From: Porodaedalea pini
Taxonomy: Eukaryota > Basidiomycota > Agaricomycetes > Hymenochaetales > Hymenochaetaceae
Assembly: GCA_002794775.1 (NCBI GenBank)
Contig: NBAY01000006.1
Span: 124,001-188,000 of the forward strand
DNA: 64,000 bases
Direction: 5' to 3'
In this document: positions 21,154 to 32,010 of the stretch, one piece after another
Layout: the number at the start of each line of letters is the position of its first letter
Numbering within the stretch: position 1 is the stretch's first letter
Program-made: the position numbers and the translations under genes
The notes under the pieces: model-generated
Told to the model about the DNA's origin: nothing
Databases searched by the model: none
What the model saw: the letters and a program-made list of their open reading frames with translations, nothing else

Positions 21154-23902
21154 AAGAAGAATTGCAATGTACGATGGACCGAGAAGAATAGCAAATGTAC
21201 TTTCGGACTTTCGAGCTAATACGAGAATCCTGATGTCTCTGCTTCACTGGTCTATATCGCTGTTCGAACCTTTTTTGGAGTCGTACAACTTGCTAGGCTT
21301 ATGGAGCATTTTTTTTTACGCTGCTCAACTACAGGTCTGCCTAAGGATTCTGCGGTACATACATCAACCACGGCGACTGCCGATACCAGGTCGATGTTCG
21401 ATTCTTCGATCATAGCCATCGAAACAATGCACTTTTGTGTGCCAAAGTACTTTTCCCGAACAATAATACAATGACTATCCGATGATTGCTGGAGACCAGA
21501 GTTCCGGACGATCTAGCTTTAACCCAATATTTTTTGTTACCCCAAATACAGGAGCTTGTTGACTTGGCGGCCCGTTTGTTTTACAAGCGCATTCTTGCGA
21601 TGCACCATGAACTCAGATTCACCCGGTCGGCATTTATGGAGAGCTCTCGAGGCATTTGACGGTCTCTTGAGATTTAGCTACCAAACAGCGGTCTTTTCTC
21701 ACTATATATTGTACGTCTGTTGCCGTAGTGCTGACTTCATTGACCATGTACGTGGCATATGCAGGATGCCCAACTAAGCGTCGAGAAAAAAGTATGTTTC
21801 TCTTCATATAGCTAGAAGGCATATCTTACTCCCCATCCTACTCATCAGAAACTTCGTCGTCATCAAGGCTTGTATATCTTGGATCCCTACTTAATAGTGG
21901 ATCGCTCTCAAGCGCCAGGATTTCATACACACGATTTCAGGGTCGGTTCTTCCAGGCACTAGGTGCCAGGCACAGGCTCTTTATAAGTAATAGTGTTCAT
22001 GTCCTGTCAGTATTTCATTTCCATGTCGCACTTGATACATGATATATTTTTGTTACAGAACGACTTGCACAACACACTTTTTTTTCCAGTGCGTTTAACC
22101 TTGGTGGAGAACCGCTAGTTAATATTGCTTCCGTTTTTCTACGCTCTGGTCGACTATCAATGACCTTTCAAGTTCACTGTGTGTCCTCAGTAGACACTTG
22201 CTTCGGAAGACTTGGCATTCTTGTCCTGGTACCGAGGCTAAAGACTCGAATAACCTTTTGAGATCTAGTTGTCGAGGCAACTACATAGTAACAACCCCTT
22301 GTTGGATCCATTTTCGTTGATTTTCCTGGGTCTTTTGACAAAGCCTCGTGAGTCGGCACACAACCTTGGTCTGAACCAAGCATTTGCAATCACAGCTGCA
22401 ATTGTATCCTCATCCAGATTATTGTATTGCATCTTGAACTCCCAACTTGAAGTAATATGACGAGTCCGTTTGATTATGACTCAAATCGGTAAACGCGGAA
22501 AGCTACTCACAATCTCTTCTCGCTTGTTGTCTTCTGAGGTCAACGTCCGGCCCTCACATTCTGCGCCGTAACATCAAAGACTTCCTTGCTGCGGACAGGT
22601 ACCTACTTTAATCTGGAATTTCCTTTGCTCAAGATTAACGCATGCACCTCTTCAGTGCAGCACTGTTCATTGGACGCAGCAGGAGCTTGTATCGCATGAT
22701 ACAAAATATTCTAAGCTCACTCATACCCAGCGTGCACGTAACATCGCTGCTACCGAAAGACAATAAGGCACAGACTTGTTTCTCCCATTGGTCGTCATAC
22801 TGCTGCGCTTCCGGCAGCCGTAGGTGACCGCGATTAGGGCTCCGAACATACGCATTCCACAGATGACCTTGAGCTTTTATAGCGGTGTCCTCCTACGACC
22901 CGTGAAAGGCAACATCAATATGATCACCCTTGAACACAACCTACTTTAGAAGCAAGTGCCTGTGCACTGCATACTCTTCTCTCGGCTGTCGATAACGAGA
23001 AAGGAACAACTTACTGGAAGTAAGGAAATACGGTACTCCGTATCCGTATCGTATAACATCTCAACTGTATGCGATACGGTTAAGAGCCCTGGCCGCGAGG
23101 AGGGCTTGTTTTTCTCGATTTATCGATATCCGCACGATTGGACTCAAATTCAGTGCACCTGGTCAGTCGAACGTTCCTGCGCTTAAGAGATCGGAAAAGA
23201 TATGCCAAAAATAGAGGCCTTATCTGCTGAGGGTTGAGCCACCATGTTCTACGGGTCGTCAAAAAAGTAGGTTTTGAATCAGGTACTCAGGCACTTGCGG
23301 GAGTTCAGCGCATGCCGCACTGCGGCTCGCAAGAAGTACAAGACTCTGGAGTCATTTCAGTTACCACGTAAGATGATCGGGTAAGTTTCCTTTCAATGAT
23401 CAATTTCATATATCTTTCCCTGCCGGTACTACCAGCATGGTTGAAGATTTGACGCATTCAAATGAAGATCTGGGGTATTGCAAGAAGGGGGCTCCTTAAG
23501 ACTGCAGACTTCCCCAGGAACTGAGTCTAATATTGTGCTACTTCCTATTCCAAAGTTTCCGCCGAGTTATTTTCGTGAGAAGGTCATTTTTATCAAAGAA
23601 TGACTTACGGGGTGAGTGAGTCGCGTTTTTAAAGGCCGTAAAAAGCAAGAAGAGGAGAAGCTGCCGATCACCACGCGACTACCACGCGAATTAGTAAAAT
23701 TAACAGCGAAGATCAACCAGGAACGGCGTTAGCAGAGTACAAGGAGAGCCTAACCAACAGTAGCAACACTTCTTCTTTTTCTCATCGCTGGCCCTAGCTG
23801 CTCGCTATTTAACGACCACAATGCCTCTCCTTTTCTTAGTTTTCCGCAGCGCTCTCGGGCTCAGTCTCCTATCTTTACCATCGACTTTTCAGTGGCTCGG
23901 TC
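21154..23902. other. Long intergenic region, no gene recognised
   Basis: About 2.7 kb between RIB4 and the esterase contain only short ORFs with no conserved motif on either strand. The right end (about 23,600-23,900) must include the esterase promoter. No tRNA B box, tandem repeat or transposase remnant was recognised. Decayed repeat sequence is possible but cannot be shown here. Confidence 0.4.
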
Positions 23903-25764
23903 ATGGTATTGGCTCTGTTCTTCGCCTTCTTGCTGCTCGCGTCGGCGCCTTTGCCTTTGCTAGCCACCCCCATTCAGGCTTCAGTGTCCATTCACGCAGG
24001 TATGTTTAGTGTGGAAAGTGCCTGGATGTGGCCGAACTGATTGGATTTTTTTTTCAATAGACAGTACCGTCTCGGTTACCACAAGTCTGGGCACTGCTTC
24101 CGGTGTAGCAGACACGAGCTCTGTGACGCGCTTCTCAGTTCGCTATGCATCAGCGGATAGGTGGCAGGCCTCAGTAATAGCAACTGTGTGGGAGCTGCCG
24201 TAAGTCATGGATTTATATTTCTGCTTACCGAGTTTGACCTGATGTTTTGAAAAGTAACAACTCAACGGATGCATCCGCAACTCCGCTTGCGTGTCCCCAG
24301 CCATCGAGCAGCGAGAACAGTTCCGGCACCGATGAGGACTGCCTGTCAATGATACTCTATGTACCTATATCTGGGGTGAACATGCCGACGATGATGTGGT
24401 ATGTGCCAAGATCTTATAGTTTCCCTCGGGAAACTTCACTCACAATCGGAAGCTAAACCCTATTGACCCATTAGGATTCACGGCGGCTCTTTCATCGTTG
24501 GGTCAGCGACTGGACCTGGACTCGATGGCTCTGTCCTGGCAGAAGCAACTGGCTCAATAGTCGCCGTCGTCCAATACCGCCTGGGTGGCTTCGGTTTCCT
24601 TTCTCCGAATGGCAGCAGCAACCTCGCGGTGAATGACATGATCACCGCGCTGCAGTTCCTGCAGAAAGTCCTTCCTAGCTTCAACGGCGACTCGAATAGA
24701 ATCACTATTGCAGGACAGAGTAGTGGAGCATCGATGGTCCGCGCTCTCCTTGCTGCTCCTTCGGCGTCCGATTTGTTCCAGAGTGCTATCCTGCAGTCTG
24801 ATCCTATGGTAAGATATAATTGTTTGTTTCTTAGATCTGGAAGAATTAATTGCTCTCATATCGGTCTCAGGACTATGGATTTCTCTCGACAAGCACATTT
24901 AGTACTCTGAATGACTACTTCATCTCTCAACTGTCATGCAGCGCGAGCGACTCTAATTGTCTGGATGGTCTGTCTACCGATGACGTACTCAACGCCTCAA
25001 TGTCAGTTTTCAGTGCCGGAAGCTCCCTAGACCCCTCCGCTGGATCCTTCGAGCCCATGCGCCCTGTCAAAGACGGCTCCTTAATAACCTCTGCTCTCGA
25101 CGCGACCGAGTCCTTCCCCAGCCAGTCCAAATCAGTGCTCATCACAACTGTTGAAGACGAAGCCGGAAAAGCTATTTACGGCTCATATACTGACTTTGTA
25201 GCAGAAAGCGAGTGGAGCGACATCGTTAATGCCTCTCTCGGCTCCTTACGCTCATCGATAATCGTCAACTCCTCTTTCTACGCTGTTCCAGCCGCGTACG
25301 CCTCAAATTTCTCCGCATATGACGCGCGAGCGCAGCTCGAGAGTCTCGGCACGGACCAGGTCTGGCGCTGTCCGTCCTGGACATTTGCCCGTGCATGGGC
25401 TGCTGCCGGCGGAAAGGCGTACGTCGGCGAATACGTGATCGGTGCGACATACCCGGATAACGAGGACATCGCATTCTGCACCGAAGGTGCGGTGTGCCAC
25501 GAGGACGATATTGAGATCGTTTTTGGCACAGCAAGTTCGCCAGACAGCGCGCAGACGAGTCTGATCTCGTTGATGCAGGCACGTTACAAGGCATTCTTCG
25601 CTGGAGACGCTCCGGACGGTTCTTGGTCGGCTGTGTCTGGAGACGACACTAATGCGATCATACTTGGTGGCAATAGCGATGGCACCAATTCCACTGTCGG
25701 TGCTTGTGATCCCAACTTCTGGGGCTCAGCAGTACAGTACGACTACCAGGTTTACAACTCCTGA
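23903..25764 (+). CDS. Secreted type-B carboxylesterase/lipase
   Basis: Alpha/beta-hydrolase of the cholinesterase-like fungal family that cleaves carboxylic esters outside the cell. The ATG at 23,903 opens a signal peptide (MVLALFFAFLLLASAPLPLL, then A-T-P); the nearby ATG at 23,821 is in another frame and was not chosen. After intron 1 the mature start reads TTSLGTASGVADTSSVTRFS and VRYASADRW, the family N-terminus. Core motifs: MMWIHGGSF (oxyanion loop, joined across an intron at about 24,400-24,476), VVQYRLGGFGFLS, the nucleophile serine in TIAGQSSGAS (about 24,700-24,730), the acid in TTVEDEAGKAIYG, and the probable catalytic histidine in GAVCHEDDIEIVFG (about 25,490-25,526). Several N-x-S/T sites are present. 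The C-terminus ends YDYQVYNS with no GPI signal. Confidence 0.9.
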
Positions 25765-26193
25765 GAACCGTGTCCTGCTTCCAGTGCAGCCCCTTTCAAA
25801 TTTCTTCATGAGATTATTCAGCTTATAGGTTTTTCTTATAATTTTTCTTTGCGTTTGTATCCCCATGCCTAGTCATTCCGCTCACTGGTGACCTGCCCGT
25901 GTTGTATCCATTTACCTTCGCATTCTACCACATCGGCATCCGTCGTTGCCTCATTCTTATCAATCGCTAAATACTTCGGACCCATCTCCGCATTCATGTA
26001 CTACTGTATCTTTTAGCAGTCCACGGTTTTTGGTTTTATAATAAATGGTCGAAACCAGAAATTTATTGCAGTGCGAGATAAATCTGGAGAATCCAAACGC
26101 TTCCAAAATTGGTAAGCGCCGATCCCGTCGATCAATTATGTGATGAATTCTCAGCGTTTCTGAAACATTGTGAGACGAACTGCGCCAACGACG
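25765..26193. other. Intergenic between esterase and demethylase
   Basis: 429 bp holding the esterase 3' UTR and the promoter of the downstream gene. A pyrimidine-rich stretch occurs at about 25,830-25,870. No coding sequence recognised. Confidence 0.5.
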
Positions 26194-28354
26194 ATGAGGT
26201 CTAGCAAAGCTCGACGCAGCAAAGACAACGATGCAAGCCCAACTTCTGAAGCTGTGGTTGACAGTGACAAGCAACGATGTCCGCAATGTAAGGATGATGA
26301 CGAGCGCAGTGCAGAAGCTGCAATTGCCAAAGAAGACTGGGTGCGCTGTGAGGGTCCATGCAAAATCTGGTACCACTGGCGCTGCGTCGGTGAGGGCGGA
26401 GATCTCGAAATCATAAACAAGTGGTACGCGTCTTGAGCAATGAGCACGCCGAGTAAGCGTTGTTAAACAGCACATTCAACCACACATAGGTTCTGCAAGC
26501 CATGCCTGGCCGCCGATCCGAAACGTACGATCACGCTCAAACCGCCCGCGCGCAAGTCCTCGCGCAAGAAACCAGCGCGCGACTACGCGAGTCTGCATAA
26601 CGGAATACCTGCTGCTGGAGCGGATAAATGGCACGCGTTGCTTCAGGCGAAGGAGTCGGCGGGTGCGTTTGCGCGCGACCCGTTCAAGCGCATGAGCGGT
26701 GCCGAGCTCACTCTCGACTGGGCTGAACACAACGCGGAAGCTTTGTTCGAGCCTGTGCTCATAGAAGATCCTGAAGGCCTTGGGATGTCGATGCCTCCAG
26801 CGGGTCTCACTGTCACAGACATAGCACGCATTGTTGGCGAGGACGCGCCCGTCGAGGTCATGGACGTCGCGACGCAGTCGAATACACCGGGTTACACGCT
26901 TGGCAAATGGGCGGCTTATTTTAGTACGCCTGAAGATGCTCGCGACCGTATCCGTAACGTCATCTCCCTCGAGATCTCCGATACCCCGCTCGGCGCGCAG
27001 GTTGTTCCGCCGCGCATCGTGCGCGAACTCGATTGGGTAGAGAAATTCTGGCCCGCGAACAAAAGAGGACCTGGCCATTCCTACCCTAAAGTGCAGCTAT
27101 ACTGTCTCATGGGGGTTGCGAAAGCATGGACAGACTGGCATATCGACTTTGCTGGCTCTTCTGTTTACTACCATATTCATAGCGGCGCGAAGACCTTCTA
27201 CTTTATCCGACCTACACCAGCCAACCTCGCCGCCTATGAGCGATGGTCCGGCTCTGAGCTTCAAACAAGCACTTGGCTCGGTGACCTCGTAGATGTCGTA
27301 TACAAGGTCGATCTCGTACAAGGCAACACTATGATAATCCCTACCGGCTGGATTCACGCCGTTTATACGCCCGTTGACACGATCGTATTCGGTGGCAATT
27401 TCCTCCATTCTTATAACATTGCTACCCGTAAGTACGTTTCCCCTCTCTTTGTAGCTTGTTTTGCTGAGTGCTTCCCAGAACTGCATGTACGTGAAATCGA
27501 GAACTCAACTCGCGTACCCAAGAAGTTCCAGTTCCCTTTCTTCACCAGGTATGTTCCTCACTGTCCGACTCATTTCATCTACTCAATAAAACCTTCAAAT
27601 CAGACTCTGTTGGTACGTTGCGGAAGCATCTCTGCGAGCACTCAAGGGACGCGAAGACTTCTCCCAGCGCGTGCTTACGTCGCTCGAGGCTCTAGCTCGC
27701 TTCCTCGTCAGCGAAGTACGACTGATAGAACACGGAGAGAACCGTGCAGGAGGCAACAAGAGTGCTGACGGCGTGAGTGCCGCCAGGCGCAAAGAAGCAA
27801 AGGAAGCCATACCAAGTGATCGAGTGAAGGATGGCCCCGCGCTCGCGCGTGAACTGCGATGGCGCGTCAGACTTGCGGCTCATGGATCAAGCGATGCCGA
27901 GGACGATGGTGCAGAGGGCGCAGCGCGAGCGGGCGTAAAACGACGACGGAAGGAAGTTGTAGAAGTGGCTTCAGAGAATGGCCATAGTGGTGGCGTGCGG
28001 CTTCGGAACTTTGAGCCCAAACGATGGGACGCGTACAACATACAGTCATCAGTGCAAGATCGTGTTCGCCGACGACTTCCTGAAGGTCGGAACCCTCCAC
28101 CGTCCATTATTGCGAACGGCGAGATGGAAGAAAGAGAGGAATGGGCGCAGGCATGGCTCAAGTTCGATGATACAGATGAAGGCAAAGAGGACGCAGAAAT
28201 GGAAGTTGACGTCGAGGGAATACAACCTGAAGCTATCGTAAAACGGGAGGTTATGGTACGTGTGCGCCGGATAGCGCGCGGGCTCGAGCGGCAACGGGTG
28301 GAGCGGTTAATTGAATTCTGGGAATGGGATAGGGCAGAGGTGAAGGTAGAGTAA
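26194..28354 (+). CDS. JHD1: PHD-JmjC histone demethylase (JHD1/KDM2 type)
   Basis: Fe(II)/2-oxoglutarate-dependent lysine demethylase expected to act on H3K36 methylation in chromatin. The N-terminal PHD finger (about residues 25-80) reads CPQCKDDDE, WVRCEGPCKIWYHWRCVG and, after an intron at 26,424-26,489, WFCKPC. The JmjC core (27,080-27,430) contains QLYCLMGVAKAWTDWHIDF, with the H-x-D iron ligands, then SSVYYHIHSGAKTFYFIRP (K/T cosubstrate positions) and TGWIHAVYTPVDT with the distal histidine. FGGNFLHSYNI follows, matching JHD1 and KDM2. After two more introns a helical, charged C-terminal region extends to 28,354. The start ATG at 26,194 gives a short basic tail before the PHD; an in-frame upstream codon at 26,170 is GTG and was rejected. 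Confidence 0.9.
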
Positions 28355-29119
28355 GGTCTATCCTGGAACGCTTCCATCCGTTTGTGTCTATTACCATTAT
28401 ATTTTTTCAACTTATTTCTTCCTGGTAGGATTTCTTGAACTTAATATCGGACGCATTGTTTCGACGACCTTGTCTTCGCCCTAGATTCAGACAGGCGATG
28501 GAACTAAGCATTAATTGCAAACCCCAAAGCAGCGATGACCTTCATGCAAAACAGCACGTATTCACATGAAACCCCAAATACACCACCACTGCAGATCCTT
28601 TCCAAGCCTTGAAAAATGTTCGTACGTCCGCACCAAAAGCCACTACACAGAGTGAATCCAGCAACAAGGCTGAGTCCCAGACCTTATCGGGCACCGACAG
28701 TGTTGGCTTCCGCTGTCAATTTGACCAGCAAGTCGGACTGTCTGATGACTCCATCGACCTAGCCACATTATGGAAGCACAAGCACTGGCTCCGATGTCGA
28801 CGAGAGACTAGGTTCAACATCCGTGGTCTATTTGACCAGCAGGCCGGACTGTCCGATTACTCCATCGGCCTGCCACATTATGGATGGAGCACTAGCGGCG
28901 TCGATGTCAATGCCTGATCGCGCAAGCGCGGGTCCAGGACTTCGCGGAAGGGAACAGTACAAAAGATAAAGATTACACAGAAGAACAGATGGGATAGTCA
29001 CAAACCAAGGCGTATGAGTGAAATGATATGCATGCAATAATGACAGAGCCTATTTGTCGGTACGATGGGAAAGGGTGGCACATAGGCAATACACACCTAT
29101 CAACTGGCGGTTTGACATC
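28355..29119. other. Intergenic with an imperfect direct duplication
   Basis: No gene recognised. It contains a segment of about 80 bp that is repeated with an offset of 111 bp (annotated separately). The ORF at 28,609-28,917 merely spans this duplication and has no known motif. Confidence 0.45.
28720..28911 (+). repeat. Two-copy imperfect tandem duplication, 111-bp period
   Basis: Unit 1 (28,720-28,801) and unit 2 (28,831-28,911) share 'tttgaccagca.g.cggactgtc', 'actccatcg.cct' and 'ccacattatgga' in the same order, with scattered substitutions and one small indel. About 30 bp of unrelated-looking sequence lies between them. Confidence 0.75.
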
Positions 29120-29690
29120 CTTTCTCCAGAGCAGCGTAGGGTGCGAGGTGCGTGGGCGTCATATGGAGGCGTGCTGAGTAGCACTAGAAGGAGACAGTCA
29201 ACCTCGGTGACGGTGGTATACAATGAATACGTACTCATGAAGGGGCGGTGGAGCACCTTCCTGCACAGCTCGAGGAAGAGAGTTACTACAGAGGGGAGGT
29301 TATGAGACATCATGTAAGTCGATCGTTGAGGGTGGGCGTCTGTTAGCTGCGGAAACCCACAAACTACGTATAGATGAGTGGGTGGCATAGAGGAAAGACG
29401 AAAGTATAGTCATACCTGTGTATATGAGCGCGACCCAAGTATAAGCGGCGTGGCATATTGTAAAGACAGGATTATCGAATGCAAGAGATGATAGTGGTAT
29501 GGTAGGAGAGCAAGATGCTGGAGGACGAGGATGACAGGATAGGGACGACCTTTTATATGGACACAGTCCTATTTGCAACTCCGACTCCCCAAAACGGATT
29601 TCCTTCCCATTTTCAGACCTTGAGGCAGGCTATTTGGCTCTATTTGGTGCGAAACGCAGAAATTGGATCCGAGCGTCACCTGTCCAAACG
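29120..29690 (+). repeat. Dispersed repeat, copy B
   Basis: Second copy of the element at 1-720, same orientation. Matching blocks in order: 'ctccagagcagcgtaggg' (about 29,124), 'ggaggcg..gctgagtagcactag' (29,165), 'gcgacccaagtataag' (29,428), 'gagagcaagatgctggagga' (29,505), 'ttttatatggacacagtcct' (29,551) and 'aggctatttggctctatttgg' (29,627). Copy B is shorter than A in the middle, because A has an internal duplication. No protein-coding potential seen. Confidence 0.72.
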
Positions 29691-30397
29691 CGCCAATTAA
29701 TGCGGAAGAAACTCCTTGCAGATATGCACTGCTTTTGGTCTCGACTGGCACCGTCGGTGTTATTTTAACTGCTCTAAGTTTGGAGGGAGCTATAAAGCAC
29801 GTTTATATTAATAGCGCTCATCGTCGCTGGCAAAAGGATGAGCTCGCTTGGTACAGCTCACTGGCAGTTACTAGTAGTAGGGTTTTCTCCATAAAAACTA
29901 TTGCCCCGCATGCAAGGGATCTGTAAAACAGAGAGCAACACCCAGAACATCAGGCAGCAAGAACCGTATCCAGAGTAGCGCGCTGCGTGAGCATTAAGCA
30001 CTCGTCGGTTGTACGTAGGTGTACTGAGTAAACGCGTACGAAAGCAAGAGGAGGGGAAGAAAAAGTTTGCACGACCACAAAGCCTTGAGAAGCCTTGCGT
30101 ATTGTCCATTTCTGCCACGAATGCTATCAAATCTAAACGTTATGCTACGCACGATAAGAGCATCAATACCACCGCCGAGCAGAGCAGCAGACATGCATAA
30201 CTTCACTCACGCCAGTGCCCCACTTGTTATGTCCATCGCAGAGCCTTGGGGTGTATCTAGTCGTTTGAACAAAACAAAACAAATTATTGCAAGACTGGTA
30301 CTCTGCCTTTCAGAAGGCAGCAGTGCATCCCAAGAAAATACATTTATAGAAGAGGTAGAAGACCAAAACCACAAAAAAAAAGCATCCCTTCGCCTAT
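29691..30397. other. Intergenic downstream of repeat copy B
   Basis: Holds the presumed WC-2 3' UTR at its right end. An A-run lies at about 30,371-30,381. No gene recognised. Confidence 0.4.
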
Positions 30398-32010
30398 TTA
30401 ATAACCGTATCCTCCCTCACGATGCTGGTTCATCGGCCACGGATAATGGTCGTAAGCAGCCTGATACTGCTCTTGCGCTTGAGCCTGGACGAAGCCGTGA
30501 GCGCTCGTCGGTGATGGCTGAATATTTTGGTGATGCATCGGCGGCGGCGCAGGCACATGTGGGTGCACGACATAATGTCCGCCGGATGGTGGTGCTGGCG
30601 GCAGCGGCGGCGGCAGTGACGCCATTGATGTCTGAGAGAGGGATGTATGCGTAGGCGAAGGCGTCGGAACCTGTGTATTGTAACGCCCCTGCTGGCTCTG
30701 CTGTTGACTAGACGAGCTAGCCGATGGCGGCTCCGTCGGCGTAACGGACAGCGCGGCATTTGCGACAGGTGCGCCGCCTCTCCCGCCCCTGGTCGAGCCT
30801 CCAGGTGTAGACGGAAGTGGGCGCGCAGCATCCGGTCCCTCTTGAGAACCTTGTCCCTGCACGTAGGGTATGGGCACATCGTCCGTCCGCTTCGAGCGCT
30901 TCGCCCAGCGGAGCCCGCAGGCGTTGCACAGCGTCTTCGGACCCCTCGGGCCCTTACGCCATTCGGGTGAATCAGTACGCCCGCAAGTGACACAGACGTA
31001 CTGCGCCGCGGGTGCATGAGTCTTCTTGAGCTATTCATATAATGAAGCGCAGTATATGCGTCAGAGCAGAAATGTGATAATAATAGGAAACCGTGGCCGG
31101 AGAATAATCGCACCTTCTTCTTCTTCTTCCCTCCTTCTTCGTCTTCTTCGTCCCTGGTATTTGTACTCGGCACGGCAGAGTGTATGAACCCCGTGTTAAA
31201 GCTGCCGACAGTGCTGGCGGACGGACTCTGCAGTGCGCCATCTCGTGGGCCGGAGAAGTCGAAGTTCGCAAATTGGGGGTGAGACATCGCGGATGGAGGC
31301 ATTGGGACAGGTAGAGCGCTGATGGACCCTGGCATGACGTCCTGCCGAGCTTTCAAATCTCGAAGGCGCTGAGTGAGTCTCTCGTTCTCTATCTTCAACT
31401 CCAGGAACGTGTTCAAGCTATGTGTGTCGTCCTGTGAGTATTGATATTCGAGGTAAATCAAGAGTACGACGTACATCGCCATATTCCTACTGGGATAGGG
31501 CTTTGCCGTGAAGAAAAAGCATTTGCACTCGTTATCATCGGGTAGATAGAGGGCATGTCCCCTGATTTCGAATAGCAGCTCCTTGTGACTCGCGCCTTGC
31601 TCGGAGCCTGTGATGCTTGTGGGTTTACACTTCAAGCGAGCATAGCAAGAAAGGTCTTGTTGGGAGCCCAAGCTCTTTTGGAAGTGGTCACCGAAGGTCT
31701 TCTTATCGTCGTCTTCATTATAAACATCAATGTAAATAAGAGTAAACTGAGCCATACGGAATAACACACCGTTGACGATATCCAACACGTCTGTTTCCGA
31801 CAAGTCCTCCACTTCCCACCCGAGTACGTCGTTCGCATTGGCCCCGACGTACTGTATGTATCCGTCCGTGTCGAGGATGAGAAGCACGGTGTCGGGGAGC
31901 TCGGAGACCAGAATGTCCGCCCATTTCTTGCGCTTAGTGAACTCAAACACCTGGGCTTGACGCTGCGGCTGAGGACCCGAGGGGGCAGCAATCGGAGACT
32001 GGAGAGCCAT
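30398..32010 (-). CDS. wc-2: White Collar-2-type GATA/PAS transcription factor
   Basis: DNA-binding half of the fungal blue-light photoreceptor complex, acting in the nucleus with a WC-1 flavoprotein. The start [16 protein letters not shown] precedes [19 protein letters not shown] and [38 protein letters not shown]: the PAS domain (about residues 35-90 on). Probable in-frame introns lie near 31,720-31,775 and 31,430-31,490, and a third (about 31,040-31,115) rejoins KKKK to [10 protein letters not shown]. The GATA finger then reads [16 protein letters not shown] and [12 protein letters not shown], spacing C-X2-C-X18-C-X2-C, the WC-2 form. The C-terminus is rich in Pro, Gln, Ser and His and ends REGGYGY. 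Homologues (dst2/bwc2) control light-dependent fruiting in mushrooms. No WC-1 gene is in this window. Confidence 0.92.

Noticed and set aside
21154..23820. Search for a degenerate transposon or tRNA in the 2.7-kb gap
   Set aside because: No B-box-like GGTTCRANTCC, terminal repeat pair or transposase motif could be recognised by eye.
26476..27078. Minus-strand ORF of 200 codons
   Set aside because: Lies wholly antisense to the JmjC demethylase exon and shows Arg-rich shadow composition.
28609..28917. Plus-strand ORF of 102 codons as a gene
   Set aside because: Only spans the two-copy duplication. No start context or domain. Kept as a finding, not a gene.
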